From positions 1 to 40,682 of the IMG/VR virus record IMGVR_UViG_3300031521_000157: a DNA stretch of 40,682 nucleotides; one strand, written 5' to 3'. A program made the position numbers and the translations under genes. Every line of letters starts with the position of its first letter. The stretch's first letter is position 1. Below the pieces are notes generated by a model, which was given only the letters and a program-made list of their open reading frames with translations, searched no databases and was not told where the DNA came from. Source of the DNA: a virus. Shown one piece after another: positions 7,316-15,241 of this stretch.

Positions 7316-9061
7316 ATGACCTTATCAAACACTGCAACTCCCAAATTCTATAAAGAGTTTCGGGCCAAAGTAATGAATGGTGAGATACCAGTGTGTAAAG
7401 AAATCTCACTTGAGATGAATCGTATTGACAAACTAATTGCCAATCCTGGAATTTACTATGATGATCAAGCAGTAATGGGTTGGGTAGATTATTGCGAAAA
7501 CGAATTAACTCTAACCGATGGTTCCGATCTTTTTCTACTTGATACGTTCAAGCTCTGGGCAGAGCAAGTGTTTGGTTGGTACTATTTTGTCGAACGAAGT
7601 ATCTATGAGCCGTCTAGAGATGGTCATAATGGCCGGTTCGTCCGGAAGACAATAAAGAAACGACTGATCAACAAACAGTATTTGATAGTCGCACGTGGGG
7701 CTGCGAAGTCTATGTACGGGTATTGTGTTCAGAGTTATTTCTTGAATGTCGATACAAGTACAACTCACCAAATCACAACAGCTCCAACAATGAAACAAGC
7801 CGATGAAATCTTGTCGCCATTCAAGACCGCGATCACTCGCGCACGAGGTCCACTCTTTAAGTTCCTGACAGAAGGTTCTTTGCAGAATACAACAGGATCA
7901 AGAGCTAATCGCGTTAAACTTGCCTCTACAAAGAAAGGTATTGAGAACTTCCTTACTGGATCTCTATTAGAAATTCGTCCGATGGCTATTGATAAACTTC
8001 AAGGCCTTCGACCGAAGATCTCCACTGTCGATGAGTGGTTGTCTGGTGACATTCGTGAGGATGTGGTTGGAGCAATTGAGCAAGGTGCGTCCAAGCAGGA
8101 CGACTATCTTATCATTGCTATGTCGTCAGAGGGTACTATCCGTAATAGTTCCGGTGATACAATCAAAATGGAACTATTGGATATCTTGAAGGGCACCTAC
8201 ATAAACCCTCATGTTAGTATCTGGTATTATAGACTCGATGACATCAAGGAAGTTAACGACCCATCGACCTGGTTGAAGGCCAATCCGAATCTTGGTTTGA
8301 CGGTCACTTATGAGGTCTACCAGAACGATGTTGAACGAGCCGAGAATGCTCCGGCGGCAAGGAACGATATTCTTGCTAAACGTTTTGGAATCCCTATGGA
8401 AGGTTATACCTACTTCTTTACCTATGAAGAGACACTTCCGCATAGGCAAAGAGATTTCTGGTCATTACCTTGCGCGTTAGGTGCCGACTTATCACAGGGA
8501 GATGACTTCTGTGCATTTACGTTTCTCTTTCCATTACCTAATGGAACCTTCGGGGTTAAGACTCGTAGTTATATTTCATCATTGACACTAATGAAACTTA
8601 CTGGTGCTATGAGGATTAAGTACGACGAGTTTTTACAAGAAGGTTCTTTGCAAGTTCTTGAGTGTACGGTCTTAGACATGTCGGAAGTTTACGACGATTT
8701 AGACAAATATATCATCGACTCTAGTTACGACGTTCGATGTTTTGGCTATGACCCGTATAATGCCAAAGAATTCGTAACTCGATGGGAACAAGAGAACGGG
8801 CCTTACGGTTTGGAGAAAGTAATACAAGGTGCTAAGACAGAATCAGTTCCTTTAGGTGAATTGAAGACTCTTTCAGAGGAACGAATGTTAATCTTTGACC
8901 AAGCATTGATGACCTTCTCGATGGGAAATGCTATTACTTTGGAAGATACCAACGGTAATCGAAAACTCTTAAAGAAACGTTACGATCAAAAGATTGACAA
9001 CGTATCGGCTTTGATGGATGCATATATTGTTTACAAAGCGACTAAAGATGCGTTCGAATAA
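7316..9061 (+). CDS. terL: Terminase large subunit
   Basis: The 581-residue protein has the two-domain layout of Terminase_1 enzymes. The ATPase domain has an atypical Walker A, VARGAAKSMYG (R127, K131, S132), and Walker B ISTVDEW (D239, E240). The nuclease domain of the RNase H fold starts at GADLSQGDD (D391), with YDPYNA near 477 and a final acidic motif NVSALMDAY near 565. It pumps DNA into the prohead and cuts it. The ribosome site is weak and the gene depends on tight packing behind the GMHWG protein. The family does not by itself decide between cos and headful packaging. Confidence 0.95.
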   Translation: MTLSNTATPKFYKEFRAKVMNGEIPVCKEISLEMNRIDKLIANPGIYYDDQAVMGWVDYCENELTLTDGSDLFLLDTFKLWAEQVFGWYYFVERSIYEPSRDGHNGRFVRKTIKKRLINKQYLIVARGAAKSMYGYCVQSYFLNVDTSTTHQITTAPTMKQADEILSPFKTAITRARGPLFKFLTEGSLQNTTGSRANRVKLASTKKGIENFLTGSLLEIRPMAIDKLQGLRPKISTVDEWLSGDIREDVVGAIEQGASKQDDYLIIAMSSEGTIRNSSGDTIKMELLDILKGTYINPHVSIWYYRLDDIKEVNDPSTWLKANPNLGLTVTYEVYQNDVERAENAPAARNDILAKRFGIPMEGYTYFFTYEETLPHRQRDFWSLPCALGADLSQGDDFCAFTFLFPLPNGTFGVKTRSYISSLTLMKLTGAMRIKYDEFLQEGSLQVLECTVLDMSEVYDDLDKYIIDSSYDVRCFGYDPYNAKEFVTRWEQENGPYGLEKVIQGAKTESVPLGELKTLSEERMLIFDQALMTFSMGNAITLEDTNGNRKLLKKRYDQKIDNVSALMDAYIVYKATKDAFE

Positions 9062-9071
9062 TAGGAGGAAT

Positions 9072-9515
9072 ATGAGCGAATTGGAACACGTTGGTGTTCT
9101 CGGTATGCATTGGGGCCGTAGACAAACGGTTCCAGGTGTATCTGAGTCCACCAGTAATTTAGCAAAAAAAGATGTGAAACGACATGTCGAAGCAAAGATG
9201 TTTTATGGTGAAACTGCTGGAACAAAACGAAAACTCCTAAAAGCTGAACTCGAGAAAAAGAAGACTTCTATTCCCGGATATAAAGAAGCTTTTGATTTTC
9301 ACATTCAGAATGCGGATTATTCAAAGGCCGCGACTAAAGCAGTAAGAACAAGGACCAGCATCGACACCGTGCATAAAGGACGATCGTTAGTAAAGAAACT
9401 TTTGGGTGTTACTGGCTCTTTGACAGTTGGTATAGCCTCCATGGTATATTATGCTAACAAACCAAGAGTGGATGCTTTTGTACTTAAGAAGATCAAAGAT
9501 CTTATGCCAAAATAA
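9072..9515 (+). CDS. GMHWG-tag protein 3
   Basis: ATG 9072 follows AGGAGGAA directly after the terL stop, and the product opens with SELEHVGVLGMHWGRRQ, so this start is preferred over in-frame starts inside terL. The 147-residue protein is basic, and a hydrophobic segment (about 119-137, VTGSLTVGIASMVYYA) precedes a short lysine-rich tail. It is the third tagged protein in 3 kb and the closest to the portal. Likely virion-associated; no enzymatic motif. Confidence 0.7.
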   Translation: MSELEHVGVLGMHWGRRQTVPGVSESTSNLAKKDVKRHVEAKMFYGETAGTKRKLLKAELEKKKTSIPGYKEAFDFHIQNADYSKAATKAVRTRTSIDTVHKGRSLVKKLLGVTGSLTVGIASMVYYANKPRVDAFVLKKIKDLMPK

Positions 9516-9530
9516 AAGGAGGCACAATGA

Positions 9531-10796
9531 ATGGCTAATACGTTTACTAGCCGATTAAGAGTGGCGTGGAACGCCTTTCGCAATAGGGATCCGGCTCAAC
9601 AGTATACCCAAAATTTGGGCGATAGTTACGGAACACGTCCAGATCGTTTGCGACTAAATTTGGGTAATGAACGATCAATAGTTGCCTCAATTGTTAACCG
9701 AATTGCGATTGATGTTTCTGAGATCCCGATCCAACATGTTCGAATAGATCAAAATGGAAGGTTTTTGGAGACCATAGACTCCGGACTTAACAATTGCTTA
9801 AGTGTTGAGGCCAACATCGATCAGTCAGGTCGTCATTTTGTTCGTGATGTGGTTATGATGTTGTGTGATGAGGGAAGCGCCGCTATCGTTCCGGTTGATA
9901 CCTCATCCAGTCCATATGATTCCAATTCGTATGATATATTAACTCTTCGAGTTGCGAAGATACTTGAATGGTATCCCGAGCATGTCCGAGTTTCGTTGTA
10001 CAATGACGAAAACGGACGAAAAGAAGAACTGACTTTGGCCAAGAGAACCGTAGCCGTAATTGAAAATCCATTATATACGGTTATGAATGAGCCAAACTCT
10101 ACACTCAAACGACTGGTTTATAAACTAAATCTGCTTGATGCTGTGGATGAACAAAGTTCTTCTGGTAAGTTAGACATAATCGTTCAGGTTCCATATTCGA
10201 TCAAAACTCCCGCCAGGCAAGAACAAGCCAATTCAAGACGAGATATGATCGAAGAACAACTAAAGGGATCGAAGTATGGTATTGCATATATCGATGCTTT
10301 GGAAAAGGTTGTCCAGTTAAATCGACCCGCCGAAAATAATCTTTTAGGACAAATAACCTATTTGACTAACATGTTATACAGCCAACTAGGTTTAACTGAG
10401 GCTATATTTAGTGGCACGGCCGATGAAAAAGAGATGCTGAATTACTATCTTCGTACGGTTAAACCGATTATGTCGGCAGTAACCGATGGTATCAAACGTG
10501 TATTCCTGACCAAAACAGCAAGAACTCAGGGCCAATCGATCATGTATTTTATTGATCAGTTTAGTCTTGTCCCCGCTGCCACCTTAGCCGATATGGCCGA
10601 TAAACTAACTCGTAACGAGATTGTTACTGGTAATGAATTTAGAGCTATCATCGGAATGCGACCTAGTAGTGATCCAAAGGCCGACGAATTGCGGAACAAG
10701 AACATCAATCCCCCGAGTGATCAACCTCCCGTGCAGGAAAATTCAGCACCGGTAAACGACGTCCAGAAAGTCAGCAATAATCTGAAAGGAGAATAA
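9531..10796 (+). CDS. Portal protein
   Basis: The 421-residue product has portal features: an N-terminal helical region, NERSIVASIVNRIAIDVSEIPIQHV (a typical first core segment), a central stem-like segment, NLLGQITYLTNMLYSQLGLTEAIFSG, followed by YYLRTVKPIM, and a low-complexity proline-rich C-terminus. It forms the dodecameric ring at the packaging vertex. An ATG four bases upstream (9527) opens a three-codon frame (ATG AAT GGC TAA); the true start at 9531 keeps suitable distance from AAGGAGG. Confidence 0.85.
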   Translation: MANTFTSRLRVAWNAFRNRDPAQQYTQNLGDSYGTRPDRLRLNLGNERSIVASIVNRIAIDVSEIPIQHVRIDQNGRFLETIDSGLNNCLSVEANIDQSGRHFVRDVVMMLCDEGSAAIVPVDTSSSPYDSNSYDILTLRVAKILEWYPEHVRVSLYNDENGRKEELTLAKRTVAVIENPLYTVMNEPNSTLKRLVYKLNLLDAVDEQSSSGKLDIIVQVPYSIKTPARQEQANSRRDMIEEQLKGSKYGIAYIDALEKVVQLNRPAENNLLGQITYLTNMLYSQLGLTEAIFSGTADEKEMLNYYLRTVKPIMSAVTDGIKRVFLTKTARTQGQSIMYFIDQFSLVPAATLADMADKLTRNEIVTGNEFRAIIGMRPSSDPKADELRNKNINPPSDQPPVQENSAPVNDVQKVSNNLKGE

Positions 10797-10798
10797 AT

Positions 10799-12514
10799 AT
10801 GAAAGGTAAGTACAATTTCAGTGGCTACGCAACAAAAGCCAATGTCCGTTGTGCGGACGGAAGGCTAATTCGGCCTGACGCCTTTAAAGAACAAGATGGA
10901 ATTACGGTTCCGCTTGTCTGGCAGCATAATCACGCTGATCCGGCGAACGTACTGGGCCACGCTCTTCTCGAGAACCGCGCGGATGGTGTGTACGCTTATG
11001 CATCGTTCAACTCAACAAAGTCTGGCGAGAATGCCCAGGCCCTTGTCGAGCATGGAGATATTGAATCTCTGTCAATCTACGCGAACAACCTGGTCGAGAA
11101 ATCCAAAGATGTACTTCATGGCGTGATCCGCGAAGTAAGTTTGGTTCTCTCAGGTGCAAACCCTGGTGCAATGATCGACAACCTGGTTTTCGCTCACGGT
11201 GATGGTTCGCAAGTTGAATCTCCTGACGAAGCGATCATCTTCTCTGGTCTCCCAATCAAAATGGAAGCTCTTTCTCATGCTGATACCAAAACGGACAGCG
11301 CTGCGACTGATAAAACCATTGGTGATGTGATTGACACCATGAACGAAGAACAGAAGACCGCCATGTATGCACTTATGGCCCAGATGTTAGAGAACGCTCC
11401 TGATGGGGCTGGCACCGCAACACATTCTGATGATGAAGGAGTAATTATGAAGCACAATGTATTCGAAAAAGATGACGACGGTCCCACCCAGGGCACTCTG
11501 TCCCACGATGCGATGAAGGTTATTCTGGCCGACGCGATGGATTCTAATGCGTCCTTCAAGGCCACATTGCTGAAACACGCGGTTACCTACGGTATTGAAA
11601 ACATCGACCTGCTCTTCCCCGATGCCAAGACGATCGCCAATACCCCGTCGATGATCCAGCGCCGGACCGAATGGGTCTCTACCTTTCTCGCCGGTGTTTA
11701 CCACAACCCGTGGTCCCGCATCAAGAGTTTGGCATTTGACATCACCGATGAAGTCGCTCGTGCCAGGGGTTACGTTAAGGGCACCATGAAGAAAGACGAA
11801 GTCATCAAGCTGACCAAACGCATGACCGGCCCGAAGACAATCTACAAAAAGCAAGCCCTTGACAGGGACGACGTGATTGACATCACAGATATCAACGTCG
11901 TGGCGCTTCTCAAGAACGAAATGCGCGGAATGTTGGAAGAAGAAATTGCCCGTGCCGCCCTCCTTTCAGATGGTCGCGATGCAGATGACCCTGACAAGAT
12001 CAATGAAGAGAACATCCGCCCCGTGTATAAGGATGTGGATATGTACGTTGAACGCGTTCGCGTCGCCTCCAATGCCACAGTTGAGGACACGATCGAAGCA
12101 ATCATTCGTTCCCGCAAGAACTATGAAGGTTCGGGCAATCCGACCATGTTCACCACAACTGATTTCTTGACCGATATGTTGTTGGTCAAGGATACGACTG
12201 GTCGCCGCATCTACAGCAATATGGCCGATCTCATGGCTACTCTGCGTGTCAGTGTTATTGTGGAAGTTCCGGTAATGGTTGGCGTCGATCGCACAACTGA
12301 TGAAACCCCGGCCGTCCACCTCAACCTACTCGCCATCATGTTAAATATGAAGGATTATGTTATCGGCGCGGACAAGGGCGGCGAAATCAACACCTTCGAA
12401 GACTTCGATATCAACTTCAACAAGAACCAGTACCTGATCGAGACTCGCATCTCCGGCTGCCTTACCAAACCGAAGTCAGCCATTGTTATCGAACAGATTG
12501 GCGTCGCCGGTTAA
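10799..12514 (+). CDS. Prohead protease-major capsid protein fusion
   Basis: Residues 1-135 form an HK97-type prohead protease: TVPLVWQHNH (candidate catalytic His 43/45), VLGHALLE, and DIESLSIYANN (candidate Ser 90/92), then EVSLVLSGANPGA. Residues about 136-216 are an acidic, alanine-rich linker like a scaffolding (delta) domain. Residues from about 217 are a HK97-fold capsid subunit (SRIKSLAFDITDEVARARGYVKG near the start of the mature part, EDFDINFNKNQYLIETRI at the end). The C-ending codon use is stronger than in flanking genes, as expected for the most abundant protein. A strong internal ribosome site at 11436 precedes an in-frame ATG at 11447, so capsid-only subunits are probably also made. 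Confidence 0.9.
   Translation: MKGKYNFSGYATKANVRCADGRLIRPDAFKEQDGITVPLVWQHNHADPANVLGHALLENRADGVYAYASFNSTKSGENAQALVEHGDIESLSIYANNLVEKSKDVLHGVIREVSLVLSGANPGAMIDNLVFAHGDGSQVESPDEAIIFSGLPIKMEALSHADTKTDSAATDKTIGDVIDTMNEEQKTAMYALMAQMLENAPDGAGTATHSDDEGVIMKHNVFEKDDDGPTQGTLSHDAMKVILADAMDSNASFKATLLKHAVTYGIENIDLLFPDAKTIANTPSMIQRRTEWVSTFLAGVYHNPWSRIKSLAFDITDEVARARGYVKGTMKKDEVIKLTKRMTGPKTIYKKQALDRDDVIDITDINVVALLKNEMRGMLEEEIARAALLSDGRDADDPDKINEENIRPVYKDVDMYVERVRVASNATVEDTIEAIIRSRKNYEGSGNPTMFTTTDFLTDMLLVKDTTGRRIYSNMADLMATLRVSVIVEVPVMVGVDRTTDETPAVHLNLLAIMLNMKDYVIGADKGGEINTFEDFDINFNKNQYLIETRISGCLTKPKSAIVIEQIGVAG
11436..11449 (+). promoter_or_regulatory. Internal ribosome site and in-frame start for the capsid part
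   Basis: AAGGAG (11436-11441) lies five bases before ATG 11447, in frame with the fusion (codon 217). Translation from here gives a 355-residue protein beginning MKHNVFEKDDDG, i.e. the linker end plus the capsid domain without the protease. Confidence 0.7.
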
Positions 12515-12528
12515 TCGATCGGTGAAAT

Positions 12529-12852
12529 ATGGCAAAATATCAAGGAGAAGTAGGATATGTCAAAAGTGAGCTAACCTCTCCTGGTATTTTCAAAGAGATA
12601 GCCACTGAACATATTCACTCTGGTGATGTTTTACGAGAAAATAGGCGTTGGGATTCAACCGAACACCTTAACGATAACTTGGTAGTATCTAACCGAATAA
12701 GTATCGTTGCCGACGACTTTGCCTCGAAGAACTTCTCCAATATTCGATATATCAAATGGATGGATCAATACTGGAAAGTTACTAGTGTTGAAGTTTTACG
12801 ACCCCGTCTAATACTAACGATCGGAGGTGTATATAATGGCCCCAAGGGTTAA
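12529..12852 (+). CDS. Head closure (head-tail joining) protein
   Basis: The 107-residue product follows the capsid gene and shows the small beta-barrel pattern of SPP1 gp16-like stoppers: an N-terminal EVGYVKSELTSPGIFKE, an ENRRWDSTEHLNDNLVVSNRISIVADDF core, and IRYIKWMDQYWKVTSVEVLRPRLILTIGGVYNG at the C-terminus. It should seal the filled capsid and dock the tail. Assignment rests on fold-like pattern and position. Confidence 0.7.
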   Translation: MAKYQGEVGYVKSELTSPGIFKEIATEHIHSGDVLRENRRWDSTEHLNDNLVVSNRISIVADDFASKNFSNIRYIKWMDQYWKVTSVEVLRPRLILTIGGVYNGPKG

Positions 12853-13141
12853 CCTCCAAGCACTATTGGAGACGTTGCTCGGCTCTGAGAATGTATATTT
12901 TCAACCGCCTCCGACCGTTAGTATGGTATATCCATGTATTGTCTTTGGGTTAGATACCGCTAAAACACAATTTGCCGACAATCTTCCTTATTGTTATGAT
13001 AAGCAATATTCGGTAACCGTCATAGATGCGGATCCGGATAGTCTTATTCCGGATAAAGTTGCGATGTTATCAAAGTGTTCATTTGAAAGACACTTTACCT
13101 CAGACAATCTTAATCACAATCTTTTTCGTCTTTTCTATTAG
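12836..13141 (+). CDS. Neck / tail-terminator-like protein
   Basis: A 101-residue protein starting at ATG 12836 behind CGGAGGTG and overlapping the head closure gene by 17 bases. VSMVYPCIVFGLD, YDKQYSVTVIDADPDSLIPDKV and a C-terminal FRLFY resemble small tail-completion proteins that cap the tail tube next to the connector. Position between head closure and major tail protein supports this; sequence alone would not. Confidence 0.6.
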   Translation: MAPRVNLQALLETLLGSENVYFQPPPTVSMVYPCIVFGLDTAKTQFADNLPYCYDKQYSVTVIDADPDSLIPDKVAMLSKCSFERHFTSDNLNHNLFRLFY

Positions 13142-13150
13142 GAGAAAAAT

Positions 13151-13825
13151 ATGGGAAATAAAATCAATTGGGACAAGACCGGTGAGAAGATTTATGAAAC
13201 CGGCGTTGATCATGGAGTATTGTATGTCCGCAATGCCCTGGGCGCTTACCCGAAGGGTGTAGCCTGGAATGGTTTGACCGGCGTGACCGAGAGTCCTTCC
13301 GGTGCTGAGTCCACACCTTTGTACGCTGACAACATCAAATACCTGAATTTGCAATCTGCGGAATCCTTCGGCGCGACTGTCACGGCCTACACCTACCCTG
13401 ATGAATTCGGTGCCTGCGATGGATCGGCTGAGCCGACCCCCGGCGTCAAACTGGGTCAACAGGCCCGCAGCTCCTTCGGTTTGTGCTATCGCACTGCCAA
13501 GGGTAATGATGTCAAGGGCCAGGACTTTGGATATCTTCTGCACCTTATTTATGGTGCAACGACTGCTCCTTCCGAGAAGGCGTATGGCACCATCAATGAA
13601 AGCCCCGACGCGATCGAGTTCAGTTGGGCTATCTCAACCACACCAGAAGCTGTCGTCGGTTACAAGCCAACTGCCTCTTTGACGGTTGATTCTACAAAGG
13701 TCGCCCCAGAAGATCTGGCCGCTCTCGAGTTAATCCTGTACGGTTCGGACGTCGCTACTCCGGTTGAAGGTCGCTTGCCTCTTCCGGCCGAAGTCATCAC
13801 TCTTCTGACCCCTGCTGGCGGTTAA
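13151..13825 (+). CDS. Major tail protein
   Basis: The 224-residue protein has the tail-tube pattern: an N-terminal GVDHGVLYVRNALGAYPKGVAWNGL, GQQARSSFGLCYRTAKGNDVKG, and a C-terminal beta-rich half that ends with PLPAEVITLLTPAGG. Like the capsid gene it is conspicuously richer in C-ending codons than its neighbours. It is followed at once by a terminator hairpin that should let it be made in excess over the tail chaperone and tape measure genes. Confidence 0.85.
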   Translation: MGNKINWDKTGEKIYETGVDHGVLYVRNALGAYPKGVAWNGLTGVTESPSGAESTPLYADNIKYLNLQSAESFGATVTAYTYPDEFGACDGSAEPTPGVKLGQQARSSFGLCYRTAKGNDVKGQDFGYLLHLIYGATTAPSEKAYGTINESPDAIEFSWAISTTPEAVVGYKPTASLTVDSTKVAPEDLAALELILYGSDVATPVEGRLPLPAEVITLLTPAGG

Positions 13826-13842
13826 GAGAGTCCGAACTACAA

Positions 13843-13880
13843 AAAGGGATCTTATGACATTGTAGGATCCCTTTATCTTT
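13843..13880 (+). terminator. Terminator after the major tail protein gene
   Basis: AAAGGGATC (13843-13851) pairs perfectly with GATCCCTTT (13866-13874) across a 14-base loop and is followed by ATCTTTTCTT. No promoter is visible downstream, so partial read-through must express the tail genes that follow. Confidence 0.75.
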
Positions 13881-13897
13881 TCTTGAAAGGAATAAAA

Positions 13898-14278
13898 ATG
13901 ATCAAAGAAAAAATCACCTACACAGATTACGACGATGTTGAACGCACTGAAACCTTCATGTTTAACATAACCGAAACCGAGGCTGCCACGATGGAACTGT
14001 CTGTCGCCGGTGGTATCAGCGCGAAGATCCAACGGTTGGTCGAGGCTCAAGAACAGGGCGAAATCATCAAGGTTCTTAAGGACTTCATTCTTATGGCCTA
14101 TGGGGTTAAAACTCCAGATGGACGTCGGTTTGAGAAGACTCAAGAACTTCGAGATGCATTCGAACAGAATCCGGCTTTTAGTATCCTCTTCATGAAATTG
14201 GCCACTGATGCCGCGGCTGCTGCCGTTTTCGTAAACGGTCTGGTTGTGAAAAAGGCCTCCCCGCCCCCGCAATCATAA
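13898..14278 (+). CDS. Tail assembly chaperone
   Basis: A 126-residue protein located between the major tail protein and the tape measure, where the chaperone lies in nearly all long-tailed phages. The EKITYTDYDDVERTETFMFNITETEA start and AKIQRLVEAQEQGEIIKVLKDFILMAYG middle match the gpG-type family. The start at ATG 13898 is set by TTGAAAGGAA. No slippery heptamer linking it to the next frame is evident: the next gene is in the same frame behind a stop and has its own ribosome site, so the usual frameshift product is probably absent. Confidence 0.75.
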   Translation: MIKEKITYTDYDDVERTETFMFNITETEAATMELSVAGGISAKIQRLVEAQEQGEIIKVLKDFILMAYGVKTPDGRRFEKTQELRDAFEQNPAFSILFMKLATDAAAAAVFVNGLVVKKASPPPQS

Positions 14279-14308
14279 CTCAAACTATTTGAATAAGGAG
14301 ACCAAACT

Positions 14309-14860
14309 ATGTTAATTATTAATATTCCCGCTAATAATGATCTTTGGGATGAACGAAACGAAATTTTCATCACTACAAAAGAAGTTAAAGCGGTAACATT
14401 AGAACATTCTTTGGTCTCCTTATCAAAATGGGAGAGCAAATGGCATAAACCGTTCTTTACCAAAGGGGAAAAGACAAATATCGAATCTTTAGATTATATT
14501 CGTTGCATGACAATAACTCCCTCTGACATTGATCCACTATGTTACTTGGGTATTCCGTCACATACGATAGACACCATACATAAATACATAGAAGATTCGA
14601 TGACCGCTACAACGTTCTCGAAAGACGAACACAAAGTTACGAACCGTGAAATTGTCACGGCAGAAATTATCTATTATTATATGATTACCTTGAACATTCC
14701 GTTTGAGTGCCAAAAATGGCATCTAAACAGATTGCTAACATTAATTAATGTGTGTAATCTAAAGAACCAAAAACCAAAAGCACTAAGTCAGAGCGAAACA
14801 ATAGCTCGAAACCGAGCATTAAATGCTGAAAGAAAAGCAAGATTAAATACTAAAGGATAA
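14309..14860 (+). CDS. Second tail-chaperone-position protein
   Basis: The 183-residue protein is of a family I recognise from anaerobe siphophages: LSKWESKWHKPFF, TKGEKTNIESLDYIRCMTI, NREIVTAEIIYYYMI and PFECQKWHLNRLLTLINVC. It occupies the position of the second chaperone (gpGT-like) before the tape measure. The highly basic C-terminus (SQSETIARNRALNAERKARL) would suit binding to an acidic partner. Own ribosome site AAGGAG at 14297-14302. Function is inferred from position. Confidence 0.65.
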   Translation: MLIINIPANNDLWDERNEIFITTKEVKAVTLEHSLVSLSKWESKWHKPFFTKGEKTNIESLDYIRCMTITPSDIDPLCYLGIPSHTIDTIHKYIEDSMTATTFSKDEHKVTNREIVTAEIIYYYMITLNIPFECQKWHLNRLLTLINVCNLKNQKPKALSQSETIARNRALNAERKARLNTKG

Positions 14861-14863
14861 ATT

Positions 14864-15241
14864 ATGATCATAATTAAGCAAAAAGGAAATTTTAATAACA
14901 CTGAAAAGTTGCTTAAGAATGCTCAGAATATCCAAGTTAGAAGCATTCTTGAAAAGTATGCTAGACAAGGTGTTTCAGTATTATCGTCTGCAACCCCTGT
15001 TGAAAGTGGTTTAACTTCAAACTCTTGGGATTACGAGATCGATGTTAATAGATCCGGTTATTCCATCTCCTGGACGAACTCCAATATCATAAACGGAGTA
15101 CCAGTTGTTGTACTCTTACAATACGGTCACGCAACAAGAAGTGGTGGTTATGTTCAAGGTAGAGATTTTATAAACCCAGCGATGAAACCCATATTCAACG
15201 CCATTGCTGAGGATCTTTGGAAGGAGGTTAAATCATTATGA
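14864..15241 (+). CDS. HK97 gp10-like tail completion protein
   Basis: A 125-residue protein with the recognisable gp10-family segments ATPVESGLTSNSWDYEI, VVVLLQYGHATRSGGYVQGRDFINPAMKPIF and a C-terminal helix. These proteins link head and tail. The gene is displaced to after the chaperones rather than beside the head closure gene. It overlaps the tape measure start by four bases (ATGA). Confidence 0.75.
   Translation: MIIIKQKGNFNNTEKLLKNAQNIQVRSILEKYARQGVSVLSSATPVESGLTSNSWDYEIDVNRSGYSISWTNSNIINGVPVVVLLQYGHATRSGGYVQGRDFINPAMKPIFNAIAEDLWKEVKSL

Noticed and set aside
9527-9538. Earlier start of the portal gene at 9527
   Set aside because: This ATG opens only ATG AAT GGC TAA; the in-frame start is at 9531.
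11387-11854. Minus-strand frame of 155 codons within the capsid gene
   Set aside because: Produced by the GC-rich third positions of the capsid gene; no start signals.
13898-14860. Programmed frameshift between the two tail-chaperone genes
   Set aside because: Both genes are in the same frame separated by a stop, each has its own ribosome site, and no convincing slippery heptamer occurs near the end of the first.
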